From positions 320,798 to 384,797 of the forward strand of contig CAJJDN010000015.1 in NCBI GenBank assembly GCA_905182985.1: a stretch of 64,000 bases of DNA, read 5' to 3'. Positions 25,278 to 37,889 of the stretch are shown here, one piece after another. The notes under the pieces were generated by a model, which ran no database searches, was not told the origin of the DNA, and was given only the letters and a program-made list of their open reading frames with translations. The stretch's first letter is position 1. Each line of letters begins with the position of its first letter. The DNA is from Paramecium sonneborni (lineage: Eukaryota; Ciliophora; Oligohymenophorea; Peniculida; Parameciidae). Made by a program: the position numbers and the translations under genes.

Positions 25278-28200
25278 TCAGTATTTTTTATTACTCAATC
25301 CTGCTTCTTTTATTACTTATTCTTAGTTTCTAGCATTTAATTATAATTATTCAAATGACATTTATGAAATTTGATCTTCATTTTATTTCATTGCTGAACT
25401 TCCTCGAACTTATTTTCTAGGAGTTACTCCATTACTTTTGGTCTCTATATTTTGTTTTGAACCTTGTTATGAGTAATAACTTTCCAAACATTCTATCTTC
25501 TTTTACAATTCTTACATTTTACGTACATCTACTTAAATAATAGATTCATAGATTGCTAATTCAGAATTTAATTTTTATAGCTTTGTAATTTAATCTTTTA
25601 AATCTTTTATTTCCTACTCTAAATTCTCTTTTTAACAATTTATTTCTGACTCCTTATTCTCTTTTTCCTTTTACAACTCAATATTCACTCTCTCTGCTTA
25701 TTTTAACTATTCTTATAATTCTTTTACTATTTTCCCTTATTTTTAAAACATCGCATCCTTTTTCTTAAACTCTTCTATTTATTTATCTAATTTCTCAATA
25801 TGCTAATCTTTAGAAAGATCATTTTATTCCCATTCTAATAACTATTCATTCGTCTCTTTTAGTTATTTTGTTAATTCTATTTCTTTCTTATCAGAATCTT
25901 ATTATTATTTTTTGAATTTCTCAGTTTATAAATCTAATTATTATTATAACTTCTTAACCTGTTCTTCTAAATTCTTTTAATTCTAGCTTAATTGTAAAGC
26001 AAGTTGTAATTCTTAATTTTATTAGTTAAGTTCATTTTGAAGTTTCTCTATTTCTTCTTTTTTTGTTTTTGTTTCTCTTTCAATTTGTTGTTAAAATTTT
26101 TTTATTTATTCCTCTTATTTCTTTTGATTGTTTATCTAATTTTATAAATTTTTTAACTCTTCTTATTTCTAATTAAGTGCGGTCTTATATTTTTCAACCT
26201 CATCTTTTAAGGTTTTATTTTAAATTAAATCCTTTGAAATTTACTCATTTTTTTTGTTTAATTCTCTTAATTAATCTTATTACTTTTTCAAATTCTCTTC
26301 TTTAATTTTCATTAATTACTCTTAATTAATAATGGTATCTTATAGTTTTTTGAATTCTTATTATTGAGTTTCATTTTGTTTTTTTTACTACATTGCTATT
26401 TGTTTCTATTATTATAATTCTTTATTTTCTTCCTAAACTTTCTTTAGACCCTATTCTTTAACTTTTAATTAATTTTCAAGAGTTATTATTTATTATTTGC
26501 AACTTTTTAATTCTGTTAATTAACTATCTTTCGTTTCTAGAAGTTCCTAAAAACATTCTATTTCTTATTTATTAACTAAGTTTTTTTATTTTTATTCTTC
26601 TATTATTTGAATTTAATTGTTAAATTAATCATTTTTTTAAATTAATTCAATTTTTTAATCTAATATTTATTTTATTAAATCCTGTTTATTCTAAGATTCT
26701 AATTGAATTGCAAAATTTTTTAATTCATTCATATGATATTAATTTAAATCACTTAATGTAGTTCCATCTTCACTTTGTGGTATTTGTTCAATTTTCTTTT
26801 ATATCTCTTATCTATGAGATTCTAATTCTTATTATTCTTTTTTTTCTAATTCAGCTTATCGAGATTCAAGATGTTAAATCTTATCAGAAAAAAAATTAAT
26901 TTTTTAAAGTAATTATTCATTTTCTTATTTTTATGATTAGATTTATTTAAGTAAACCCTAAATTTATTATTCTTTTTCAATTAATTTATCATTGAATTCA
27001 GCTTCTTATTTTCTCATATTCGTTTACAATTCTGCATTTGATAAAATCTATTTTTAACTTGAAATAATTATTTCTTGATCTTTTCCTTTCAACTATGTCT
27101 CTAATATTATAACTTACTATTCTAATTTAGTTTATTAATTTATCAATTCATCTACTTATTCTTTAAGTACTAAATTTTCAGATTAAATATTTAAAGTTTT
27201 ATCTAAGGGTCTTGTTGAAATTAAACTTTATAATTTTTTGATTTCATACTCTTATTTACTTAATAAATCATTTTATTCATCAATTTATTAATAATTTCTC
27301 TAATTTTCAAGTTCTCTTTCTGTAATTAATTCTTTTTATTTATTAATTGCATCTTTTAACTGATCTTATAGTTTGTTAATTTAAAATTCTTTTATTTTCA
27401 ACTATTATTCATTTTTTTAAATAATTTCAGCTTAAACTTCTGCATCAATCATATTTTACTCTAATTCTAATTTTAACTAAATTATTTAATTCTCTAAATC
27501 ATATATTTTATTTTAATTTTATCCTTTCTCTCTAAGACTTTTATTTTCTATATCTTTTGTTTTGAGTTACTATTAAAGCAATACAATTTTCGCTTTTAAA
27601 TCTTCCTCTTTTTAATCCTTCAATTATAAATTTTATTATATTTCTTTTTTTTCTTCAATAACAGATTATAAATTATTTTGCAATTTATTCTTCTCTTTAA
27701 TTTAATCCTATAATTTTTTAATTTCTAAATCTTTTTATTTCATCTAATTTTATAGTTAAGTAACTTATTATTCATAAGCAATAAGATCTTCATTTCTTTG
27801 ATTTTCAATGGCATTTAATTTATCTTCATAAATTTACAAATCATCTTATTATTTAATGATACTTCTTTTATGTTCAGATTCCTTTTTTCTAATATTTCTA
27901 TGATGAGATTTGATTTCATTATCTTGTTAATCAATTAATTACTATTTTTCTTAATTTGAATATTCTAAATCTTTGATTAAATTCGATAGTTTTTCATTTT
28001 CATTTTCTGCAATTTATTTTTTGTAAAGAAGTTCATTGTATTATTTTTCTTTGATTTACATTTCTTATTATAATTTTTCATATAGAAATAGATAGGAATC
28101 TTAGTCAGAAATTTAGGAACCAGAATTTTTTTATTCATTAAATCCTTTCCCTGATGAAATATATTTACCAGTTTAAAAATCAAAATTTGATCTTCTCTTT

Positions 28201-29141
28201 ACAGTTGTTTCTATATCATCACTAATATCTAAAACATTTTATTCTATTTTAATATATTATTGTTTATTTTAAAGCATATTTTATTTTTGTAATATTTCAT
28301 TTCTAGATGAATTTAGACTATAATTTTTCTTTAATTATTCAATAATAATATTTTTTTCTTCAAGTTCTTAATATAATTTATTGATTATTTTTTTTTATTC
28401 TTCTAATTATAATGATTGAGTAATCTTTTGAACTTATAATTATTCCATTTAAATTAAAAATTATTTATTATGATTGTTTGAAAATTTATCATCCTATTGA
28501 TTCATTATTATACTCATTTATTCAATTTTCTATTGTAAATCTTCAATTATTGATTCGTACTATAATACCTAATGATTATTATCTTAACTTTTTAGTGATC
28601 CTCTTTAAGTTTCAATTAATCTTTTAGTAACTAAATCTAATTCATTTATTAATTATTAATTTTAATCTTCTAAACCTTTAATTTTATCAATCTAATAAGT
28701 TAATTTTTAATATTGTTACATAATCTTTTTAAGTAATTTCTAACTGCAAATCTTCTTCAAAATGCTGCTGATAATTTTGTAATTCTCTATCTTTTTAAAC
28801 AATAATATCTTTGAGTTTTAAGAGTTCTCTTTCCATATCATTATAATTTTTTTAATGATGTGAGGAACATTTCTAGTTTTTACATCGTTTGATTTATTCA
28901 CATAATTATATATTGATTTCAGATAATTCTTGATTATTATTATAAAGAATATCAATATTTTCTTTTAGTTAATCATTTTCTTAAATTTTCTCTTTTAACA
29001 GTAAAGTCTAAATGAAATCTTAGTAATAAAAAGTACCAATTTTTCATTTGCATTTATAACTGCATTAAGCCTTAATTCCATATCATCAATAGTATTGGAT
29101 GATTTGGATGGAGAATGTGTGCAATCATATTATCGGTACAT
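25278..29141 (-). CDS. Very long coiled-coil protein, 1268 aa
   Basis: ATG 29139-29141 to TGA 25278-25280; introns 29008-29036 (29 nt) and 28692-28719 (28 nt) near the 5' end, the rest is a single ~3.4-kb exon. Almost the whole protein shows heptad periodicity with Leu/Ile at a/d and Glu/Lys/Gln elsewhere (NLVLKEQVDELINQQTKLEQ). The C-terminus is different: Ser/Thr/Arg-rich (ETKSNGVTPRKQVRGSSAMK), then EQLQLNARNQEQVIKEAGL. No motor, CAP-Gly or GRIP signature is seen. Likely a filament or basal-body/cytoskeletal scaffold. The stop lies 44 bp from that of the convergent SMP gene. Confidence 0.82.
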
Positions 29142-29217
29142 ATATATATTTATTATTATTTATTATAAACAACTCTAATAAAACAAAAAAACATTGCAAA
29201 AAATTCATATTTTATAA

Positions 29218-29611
29218 TCACAATAGTTTTTCAAGAGTTTAACAAAGTTATGTGAATTAAAGTTCTTCTTCTCTGTCTTCTTAATCAAATAAAGTCTACT
29301 TAAATTCTATTTCATTCTTTTTCAATAGTGATTAAGTATGTGCTTTTGACATCTTAGTACTTCCACTTGTATCATCATGTTAACTAAAATAATTGCCATT
29401 AGCTTTTTAAATCTTTTCTCTATTCATTTGTTAATTAGTGTTAGAAATACGGAATTTTGTCTAAATAGTGTTGATATTAGTAACATACTTATGGAGTAAT
29501 TGAATTTATACTTGGTTAACTCTTTTCCCTAGTAATCTATCTAGATATCAATGGTCTAGGCATCGATTTTCTTGAAATGTTAAATTGAGATTGTGTATTC
29601 AGAAAGTTCAT
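29218..29611 (-). CDS. Small polar protein, 121 aa
   Basis: ATG 29609-29611 to TGA 29218-29220 with one 28-nt intron (29461-29488, GTA...TAG); 122 codons. The protein is Ser/Thr/Gln/Arg-rich in its first half (SRKSMPRPLISRQITREKSQ) and acidic in its second (LFDQEDREEELQFTQLCQ). It contains no signal peptide or membrane segment. It sits between the long coiled-coil gene (start at 29141) and the trichocyst matrix gene (stop at 29744), all on the minus strand. I do not recognise it. Confidence 0.6.
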
Positions 29612-29743
29612 TATGTTTATTTTAAAATTAATTTCATATTTTACTATAAAAATGGATAGCAACTAAATTCTATAAAGAATTTCTAAACATAACATTTATT
29701 ATAAAGAATTTTACTTTTAGAATAATTATCTATAATTTAATTC

Positions 29744-30845
29744 TCAAACAAATTTCTATATGAATTAGGTAATCTCTGGATCATGGCCTTACAATAATAA
29801 AATGCATTCATCAATAATTGCAATTTATTAATTTCTATAATCACTTAAACCATTGTGACTATTCTAAGCATCATTACAAGATTATTGCCAATCAGAATTC
29901 TCTTTAGTTTTTAGATTTACTAAATCCTAATATATAGCTATATTATTATTTAATTCTAATAATTATTACTATGATTATTGAACATCTGCCCTTAATTCAG
30001 CAATTTTTGTATTTAATCTAGTATTAGCAAATTCAAAACGTATTCTTATTTATTAAATGTAATTTACTTAGTCTTTATAAAATCTGCTTCTCTTTAATCA
30101 TCAGCTATCATTTCTAATTTTTAAACTTAATAAATTTCTTCTATTAAATCTTCAATTATTTTAATGACTTTCTCCTGACTTGCTCCTTATTAAATTAAGG
30201 AAAGTGTTTAATGTATCAAAGTATAAAACATAGATGATTATTAAATTTACTTTACTAATTTATTAATTCTAAAAAATTACATATATTTTCTTTATGGTTT
30301 TTTAATTAAATTAAAGCTGTTGGATCTGTTTTAATTTAAGAAATTATTATTTTAGCATCACTTAAAGCTCCAACCATAGATGTCAATTCATCTCTTTTAC
30401 TTTCAAATTATTATCTTGATTCTTATCTTTATTAAATTAACTTATTAATTCTATCATTATTTCTCTATTCTTCACCTTCTTTATCTTCAGCTTAATGTCT
30501 TTTATCTAATAATTTTTATTCAAGTGGGCTAACCTATTCTTAAGCTTATGCCAATTTAGTTTATGAATCTGAAATTGTTTATGAATTTTAGGAAATATGA
30601 CTCTCACAAGTTTACAATCTTTCATTCAAAAGTCCAGAATCTTCATCTTAATCATTTTAGATTCCTTTTTTTAATTCTTATAATAAATCTATTGTCTTTC
30701 CAAATGAAGCTGGTTCCTCATTCAAAGTTAATTATATTGCTTAAAGTACTGTTTTTCCATATTCATTTTATGATATTTAATATATTGATCTAGTGCCTAT
30801 AACACTACTTATCAGAAATATCAACAATAATGATGTTGTTCTCAT
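29744..30845 (-). CDS. Trichocyst matrix protein-like secreted protein, 350 aa
   Basis: ATG 30843-30845 to TGA 29744-29746, introns 30255-30280 (26 nt) and 30045-30067 (23 nt, ...AAG); 351 codons. A clear signal peptide (MRTTSLLLIFLISSVIGT) is followed by an entirely helical, acidic, Gln-rich chain with heptads, e.g. TLSLIQQGASQEKVIKIIED and FEFANTRLNTKIAELRADVQ. Cys is rare. Signal peptide, ~350 residues and coiled-coil content match the ciliate TMP/GRL precursors. In Paramecium these are processed and crystallise in trichocysts, expanding on calcium-triggered exocytosis. Assignment rests on overall pattern, as TMPs diverge strongly in sequence. Confidence 0.78.
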
Positions 30846-31229
30846 TAAAAACGAATATTAATATTTATTATATTCAATATTATAATCAATATTAATTGAA
30901 TATCAATAAATTAATATAGCACAAAAACTATTATAGGAATTCCCAGATAACAATCCAATAGTATTTACAAATTAAAATAAATAAAAAATCACCAGAGATA
31001 AGCCTTTTAATAAATTATTATATTCAAGTAATATCAATAAGACTTTGAGGAAGCAAGTAATAAATTTAATATATCTCTATTTTATGAAATCATAATCCTA
31101 AAATTGGTCAAGAAAAGGGAGTTAATGATTTAGACTGTTAATGCAAAAAATAAACCATCTCATGATTTAAGATTATTTCCTAATAACATAAATATTAGAT
31201 AATAAATGAACAATTATTAAAATTAATTT
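30846..31229. other. Intergenic DNA leading into the duplicated block
   Basis: Upstream of the matrix-protein gene and downstream of kinase copy 1. The sequence is AT-rich without a convincing coding frame. The exact duplication begins at 31023 inside this stretch. Confidence 0.5.
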
Positions 31230-33413
31230 TCATTATTAATAATTTGCCATCTCTGGTGCAGAAGAACGTTTTTAATGAGAAAAATGTAAAAAGTTTCTTT
31301 ATTAATTTTAAAATTAAGGAATTTAACATACGTTCTGATAAACACAAATCGGTTTCCTAGGTTATTAATTTTAGCTATTTATAAAAGTACGTTAGTTTTA
31401 AATATTATTTTATTTATTTAGATTTTAAGGAAAAAACTAAGGATTTTACAAATTATGGCCGTTGTTGAATGACTAATTAACTTAAGTTGGAGGTTTCAAT
31501 TTCAACTTTTACTCTTTGAAAAAGGTATTGTCAATATTGACTTTTGGTTTTTTATCAACACTAATAGATTTTACTTCGTTAACTAAATTCTTTATTTCTT
31601 AGATCTTAATTCTATATTGGGGATTTCTATTTAGCATTTACTTAAGCAATTATTTGTATTTAAAATCAAGATCAATTAAACTATCTATTTTTTCATTTAT
31701 ATTGAGATTCATAATTTTATCATAAATTTCAATGGCAGTATTACCTTAAAAAATAAAATAAAAAAATACCATTAAAAAGTGGAGTTCTTGTAAATAATTC
31801 ATACATGACAGATCCAAATGCCCAAATATCGATACTTTCTGAATACAATTCCTATTAATTATTTTAGATTTATTCTGGAGCTAAGTAATAAGGAGTTCCA
31901 ACTTGTTTAGTTACCAATTTATCAAACTCTTTGGTCGTTCCAAAATCACAAATTTTATATATTTCTTGAATTCTACCTTGATCTTCTAATTCAAAAATAA
32001 GTATGTTTTCTGGTTTGATGTCTCTATGAGCTAAACCTAATTTATGAAGTTCTTCTATGCCATTTATTATTTCTTTCATAACATATCTAGCATCTTTTGG
32101 TTTGAGAGGATTTTTTAGTATATAATCATAAAGTGAAACACGACAATACTCCATCACTATAATTATACGAATCTTTTAAGTTTACTATTCGTACTATTCT
32201 TCATAATCGAAAATATTNTTCAAGTAATATCAATAAGACTTTGAGGAAGCAAGTAATAAATTTAATATATCTCTATTTTATGAAATCATAATCCTAAAAT
32301 TGGTCAAGAAAAGGGAGTTAATGATTTAGACTGTTAATGCAAAAAATAAACCATCTCATGATTTAAGATTATTTCCTAATAACATAAATATTAGATAATA
32401 AATGAACAATTATTAAAATTAATTTTCATTATTAATAATTTGCCATCTCTGGTGCAGAAGAACGTTTTTAATGAGAAAAATGTAAAAAGTTTCTTTATTA
32501 ATTTTAAAATTAAGGAATTTAACATACGTTCTGATAAACACAAATCGGTTTCCTAGGTTATTAATTTTAGCTATTTATAAAAGTACGTTAGTTTTAAATA
32601 TTATTTTATTTATTTAGATTTTAAGGAAAAAACTAAGGATTTTACAAATTATGGCCGTTGTTGAATGACTAATTAACTTAAGTTGGAGGTTTCAATTTCA
32701 ACTTTTACTCTTTGAAAAAGGTATTGTCAATATTGACTTTTGGTTTTTTATCAACACTAATAGATTTTACTTCGTTAACTAAATTCTTTATTTCTTAGAT
32801 CTTAATTCTATATTGGGGATTTCTATTTAGCATTTACTTAAGCAATTATTTGTATTTAAAATCAAGATCAATTAAACTATCTATTTTTTCATTTATATTG
32901 AGATTCATAATTTTATCATAAATTTCAATGGCAGTATTACCTTAAAAAATAAAATAAAAAAATACCATTAAAAAGTGGAGTTCTTGTAAATAATTCATAC
33001 ATGACAGATCCAAATGCCCAAATATCGATACTTTCTGAATACAATTCCTATTAATTATTTTAGATTTATTCTGGAGCTAAGTAATAAGGAGTTCCAACTT
33101 GTTTAGTTACCAATTTATCAAACTCTTTGGTCGTTCCAAAATCACAAATTTTATATATTTCTTGAATTCTACCTTGATCTTCTAATTCAAAAATAAGTAT
33201 GTTTTCTGGTTTGATGTCTCTATGAGCTAAACCTAATTTATGAAGTTCTTCTATGCCATTTATTATTTCTTTCATAACATATCTAGCATCTTTTGGTTTG
33301 AGAGGATTTTTTAGTATATAATCATAAAGTGAAACACGACAATACTCCATCACTATAATTATACGAATCTTTTAAGTTTACTATTCGTACTATTCTTCAT
33401 AATCGAAAATATT
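31023..33413. repeat. Exact 1195-bp tandem duplication around a single N
   Basis: Bases 31023-32217 recur at 32219-33413, shifted by 1196, with an N at 32218 between the copies. I found no mismatch in the stretches compared, including the kinase exon, its intron and the non-coding 3' flank. Copy 1 breaks off inside the kinase gene exactly at the N. The true continuation of the kinase 5' end follows copy 2. Identity without decay and a lone N at the junction point to overlapping contig ends joined without merging. A recent real duplication is the alternative. Confidence 0.9.
31230..32217 (-). pseudogene. Protein kinase gene copy 1, 5' truncated at the N
   Basis: Identical to the C-terminal ~320 residues of the kinase gene at 32426-33617, including the intron (31745-31769) and stop (31230-31232). 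It lacks the start codon, glycine loop and catalytic lysine because the sequence ends at the ambiguous base 32218. It is probably not a separate gene but the same locus assembled twice, so it should not be counted as a paralogue. Confidence 0.8.
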
Positions 33414-33617
33414 CACAAGATTTTTAAATTTATTTTTCAGAAATACATTAACTAATTATTTCTCCGATTCCGTGATTCTATTTTAAACTTTTATAGCAAC
33501 TGTTTGATTATTTTGAAATTGTTAAGCTTTATAGACTTTACCAAATGAACCTTCTCCGATACGGGCTAATATCTTATAATCTTTAGAATTAATCTTTAGA
33601 ATGGAAGGATCTTACAT
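32426..33617 (-). CDS. Serine/threonine protein kinase, 388 aa (complete copy)
   Basis: ATG 33615-33617 to TGA 32426-32428; one intron, 32941-32965 (25 nt, ...AAG), after the DIWAFGSVMYELF helix; 389 codons. Motifs: glycine loop GEGSFGKVYKA, lysine in VAIKV, HRDIKPENIL, DFGTTKEF, and GTPYYLAPE. All catalytic residues are present, so the enzyme should be active. The activation loop is short. The last ~110 residues are Gln/Asn/Pro-rich and disordered. The kinase core resembles ULK/NEK-like ciliate-expanded kinases, but I do not assign a group. The N-terminus begins directly before the kinase fold. Confidence 0.88.
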
Positions 33618-33639
33618 TCTACCAATATTTTAATATTTT

Positions 33640-34110
33640 TATAATATAAATATATGAGGATTATTGTATTTAAAGATTCTTTTTTCTAAATATCAATTTA
33701 GAATAACAACTCTATTTAAACAAGTGTTTTGAATGAATAAAATATTCATCAACACTGAATTTTGGATTTTTACCCTAAATTAATATGAAGATTATGAAAA
33801 ATTTGTTTTTGTGTTATATTTTGACTAGAAAAGAAGAATTGCAGAAATATAAAGAAAATAATTCCAATAAACCAGATAAATCCAAATGATGATTATTTTA
33901 TAAACATTAATAATTTAGATGCATAAAATACTTTTTTTAATAGACTCTTTTTGATGCAAATTTATTTAAATATCCTTGAATTAGCTGTATTAACATGCAA
34001 TTCTTTCAGTTGGATCCAAAGATAACCAAAAAGATTCAGTAAAATACAAGTAAATTATTAACTAATGTTATATCAAAAATAAAACAAAAAATATGAATAA
34101 CAAATAAAAG
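33640..34110 (-). CDS. Possible small membrane-protein gene, structure unresolved
   Basis: Between the kinase and Myb genes the minus strand carries short coding-like blocks. Around 33950-34050 the frame reads TESFWLSLDPTERIACQYSQ then KDIQINLHQKESIKK; a hydrophobic stretch (FGFIWFIGIIFFIFL in one frame) follows near 33860. Around 33690-33780 another frame reads KNPKFSVDEYFIHSKHLFK. The blocks lie in different frames, so at least one intron is needed, but I could not place splice sites cleanly. Size and single membrane segment would fit a small organellar subunit. The rest of 33618-34252 looks non-coding. Confidence 0.3.
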
Positions 34111-34252
34111 TGGTTCAAATATCATTAATTTATTGATCCTTCTTTAATTCTAAACTCATTTATTTAATATTTTTCATTTCATTTCATTTCTTATATATTT
34201 ATTTTTAAGAAGTATTATTAATCAGTTAGATAATTTATTTCAAAAAATTAAA

Positions 34253-35217
34253 ATGAGAAAGAAAATTGAGAAAACAAAAAAAAGTACTTCTAAATTAAAT
34301 ATTAGAACCCTGGACTGATTATGAGGATTCTTAAGTTATTTAGTTAGTTGAATTGTATGGTCCTCATAAATGGACTTTTATTGCTTCTAAATTACCAGGA
34401 AGAATTGGAAAATAATGCAGAGAACGGTAATTATCTTATTGAAATAATGAAAGATGGCATAATCATTTGAATCCATTAATAAAGAAAACACCTTGGGATT
34501 TTGAGGAAGAATGGATTCTATTTCTTTATCATAAAGCAATAAGTAATAAATGGGCAGAAATTGCTAAACATTTAGAAGGCAGAACAGATAATGCTATTAA
34601 AAATCATTGGAATTCAGGTATGAAAAAAAGAATCCCAGAATTCAATGAAAAACTATAGAATATTAAATAATAGTACATATTAAAAGGGTTGTATCTTATA
34701 ATCTTATGAAGGAAGGCCTTCTTATTTTGATTAGTTTCCCATTGAATTTGAAAAAAAAGCCCTTGAAATCATATTTTTAAATAAAACTTATGTTAGTTTA
34801 TTAACAGATTCAGAAGAAGAAATTGAAGAACCTAAAAATTAAACTACATTTTAAAGCAGAGAAAGTACTGCTTTAAGAAAACAAAAACATGTAATTTCAT
34901 TTATTTATCAAAGAATGATTCAAAAATAAGAACAATATTGAAGCATCCAAGAAGAAATCGAATGCATAAAAAATATCTTATTTTCAAAAAGTAATAAAAA
35001 GAAAATGTTAATTCAAGTAAATAATAACATCTTCTTTAATTAACATAAACTCCATAAAAATACGAAGAGTAATCAAAATTTTGATAATTTTATTAGTGAT
35101 GATTATTATTATACACCTGCTGCTTTCAATAAATAAAGAAGATTGAGTCATAGTAGTTTTAAATATAGTTAACATTAAAGCTATGTATTTAAACATTTAA
35201 ATAGTGTAGTTGAATGA
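34253..35217 (+). CDS. R2R3-type Myb DNA-binding protein, 278 aa
   Basis: ATG 34253 to TGA 35215-35217 with five introns: 34284-34305, 34427-34453 (...AAG), 34688-34715 (GTT...AAG), 34891-34913 (...AAG) and 35069-35096. Two Myb repeats: the first has Trp at [18 protein letters not shown] and [18 protein letters not shown], and the second at [18 protein letters not shown] followed by [10 protein letters not shown]. The second repeat begins PWDFEEEW. Introns 1 and 2 fall inside repeat 1 and their removal restores it. The C-terminal half is polar ([19 protein letters not shown]). An unspliced in-frame TGA at 34939-34941 vanishes with introns 4 and 5. Expected role: sequence-specific nuclear DNA binding. 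Confidence 0.88.
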
Positions 35218-35334
35218 ATCGTTTATGGAAAGAGAGGAGCTCAAATAGAATTTATTCCTTTGAACAAATTTTATGTGAGACATCAATTTTTTCATTTCTT
35301 TATTTGGGAGAAATAAAGAAATTATAAAATAATT

Positions 35335-37790
35335 ATGTTAAAAAAAGTAATAAGGTTTCTTTACTCTTAAAAAATTGATTTACATTCTGATATTCTAAGT
35401 TTAAAAGAAATATAGTCTGCCATTAAATCTGTGGTAGAAACTCATGAAGAAAAGTTCATTTAATAAATTAAAGTAGGATAATATAATCCTTAATTGTGGT
35501 TGAAAATTAAAAGACATTATATTGAACCAAATGATGCAATTAGAATAATAAAAATTTTAGGAGAATAAGAGTAATCTTAAAAAAATGAATTACTAAATAA
35601 AACACAAACAACTTAAGAATTAATAAAGAATGACATTTATAATTATTTTATCAAATATTTTTCAAAGAAGTATGAAAAGTTGTCATTTACATAAATTGCA
35701 ATAATATTAGAATAATATGCATATGTAAAAAGATTTGATTAAGAATTTTTTCGAATAATGGAAAATGAAATATATGACAGATTATCAGATAAAAATGAAA
35801 TAATAAAATATTAAGATGTAGAAAAAATATTATGGGCATATTAGTATTGTCATTATGGTTCAGCTATACTTTATGGTTAATTAGCATAAATAATTAAGAT
35901 TGCTTAACATGAAATAAATCCTATGAAACTTGCTTATTATTCATATTTATATTCTAAATGTCCAGATAATCAAAGAGGAGGATTTGGAATATACGCTGTT
36001 ACAGAAAAGTAAGTTTAATAAAGAATAAGAGATTATAATTTTTCAGATTTCATTAAATTAGCATAATACATATTTGTTCCAAATATTTGTTCGAATGCAT
36101 TTTAATTAGTAATTGAAGAACAGTTAGCTTTGTAATTTCCATCGAATAAAAATCTATTGCCTCATGACTTAGTAAAATTATGTAAGGCAACTATGAATTA
36201 TTATTTTAAGTATAATGATAAGTCTCTTTAACATAAAATAGAGGTATTATTTATATATTATTAAAGGGAGCTTGTATTGAATTAATTGATAAAGTTAATG
36301 ATAAATAGTTTTGTATTATTTTCTGGAGTTATTTAAAATCAAGAAAAGGAAATGCTGAATTGTATAAAAAGTTTTCAGAATAATTAATTCTTAGATAAAA
36401 TTTGTTATCTTTAAGATAGTTGACTCTTTTATATTTAAATGCCTCAAACAATTCTGAAACTTTTGATTTAACTAAATAATTAAATTAAATTATAATTAAG
36501 AAAATTAATGAATAGTAATAATAATAGATAAAACCAACATATTTAGCATATATTACAATTGCATCAATGTAATCAAAACTTGAAATTCCTATCAAATTAA
36601 CATAAGATCATTTAAAAATGATTTCAACTCCTCTAAAAGTAGCAATTTTATAAACACTTTAAATGTCATTACCTCATTTAGAATAAATTAAATTATCTAT
36701 CCTTCTTATATAAAATCTTTAGGAAATTGAATTACCATATGAAGATTAAGTCATTTTACATTATTGTAAAAAATACTTTTATAAATTTTGTACATAATCT
36801 TAAATTAATATAAAGTAAACAATTCATAAATCATTGTTTCATTAAGCATTTTATCTTGATCCATAAAATGAACATCTTCACAATCAATTAATAGTTTTAA
36901 ATTAATAATATAAAGATGAAATGAGATTCTTTTTTAAATAAGATAATTGGGTTGTTATATCTTGGTGTTTATTACAAGAACATTTATTAAATAAAGAAAG
37001 AACAATAAGAAAAGAACTAATACAAGAAGCAAGTTATGGTATCAAAGAATTAGATATTAATACAATATTTCATATTGAAAAATATGTATAAAGTTTATGG
37101 ATGGTTATTTTAATTGAAAAACTTAGTATTGAGGTGGGGATATAAAAAGTTTCAGAATTCATTAAAGTTTCTCATTATGCTTAGACAAGTGTGCTATTGA
37201 ACAATTTTACAGATACTTAATTGTTAGAATTAAAAGATGTACTGAAATTATCTTTGGAATAATAATGCTAAGAAATTGACTTAAAGTAAGAATTTAACTA
37301 ATCTTATATCAATATGTTTGATTAAAGTATTGGAATGATGTTACATGTAACTCATTTAATTAAAACTAAAACTTAAGATCTTAAATTTGGGTTGATAGTT
37401 CTTGACTCAAGTGATTTTGAAATTAAATTGGATTAGGAAATTTAAATTAAAATAGGAGAACAAGACTTTAATTTACTTAAAAATTTGAGAAAGGAAAGAT
37501 AAATATAAAAACTAATCTATGAATAACTCTTCGACTGGAATTTAGAATATATTTATATTGATGAATTCTAAAAATACACCAAAGAAAAATAGGTAGAATA
37601 TTTTAAAAATGTTTTTGCTTTGAATCCTCTTGATGAGACAGATGTAGAAAAAAGACAAGAAAAAAGAGCAAAGAAGGGATTAAATTTTTAGGATAGATTA
37701 AATTCATTAAAATAATAAAAAAATAAAAATAGATATTTATAGGCAGAAACTAATGATTTAATAGAAAATGATCTTAATTTTGAATAGTGA
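35335..37790 (+). CDS. RAP/FASTK-like organellar RNA-binding protein, 810 aa
   Basis: ATG 35335 to TGA 37788-37790 with one intron, 36244-36266 (23 nt, ...AAG); 811 codons. The short basic start (MLKKVIRFLYSQK) suits mitochondrial import. Most of the protein is helical-repeat-like: LSFTQIAIILEQYAYVKRF and EKILWAYQYCHYGSAILYG are typical of FASTK/octotricopeptide-type repeats. Near the C-terminus a strand-helix unit (LKFGLIVLDSSDFEIK, then QLFDWNLEYIYIDEFQKY) has the spacing of a RAP domain, an endonuclease-like fold in organelle RNA-processing proteins. The final ~50 residues are Lys-rich. The repeat call is by eye; the RAP call is moderate. Confidence 0.7.
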
Positions 37791-37889
37791 ATAAATAATA
37801 AATATTTTTTATATAATTCAGTTTATCAAATTTAAAATAAATAGACTTAATTATTTTATGTTTCAAAGATATGATCATCTTTTTTTTGA

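Noticed and set aside
34939..34941. TGA in the Myb gene as a true stop or programmed readthrough
   Set aside because: Introns 34891-34913 and 35069-35096 remove the problem and give a whole number of codons to 35217.
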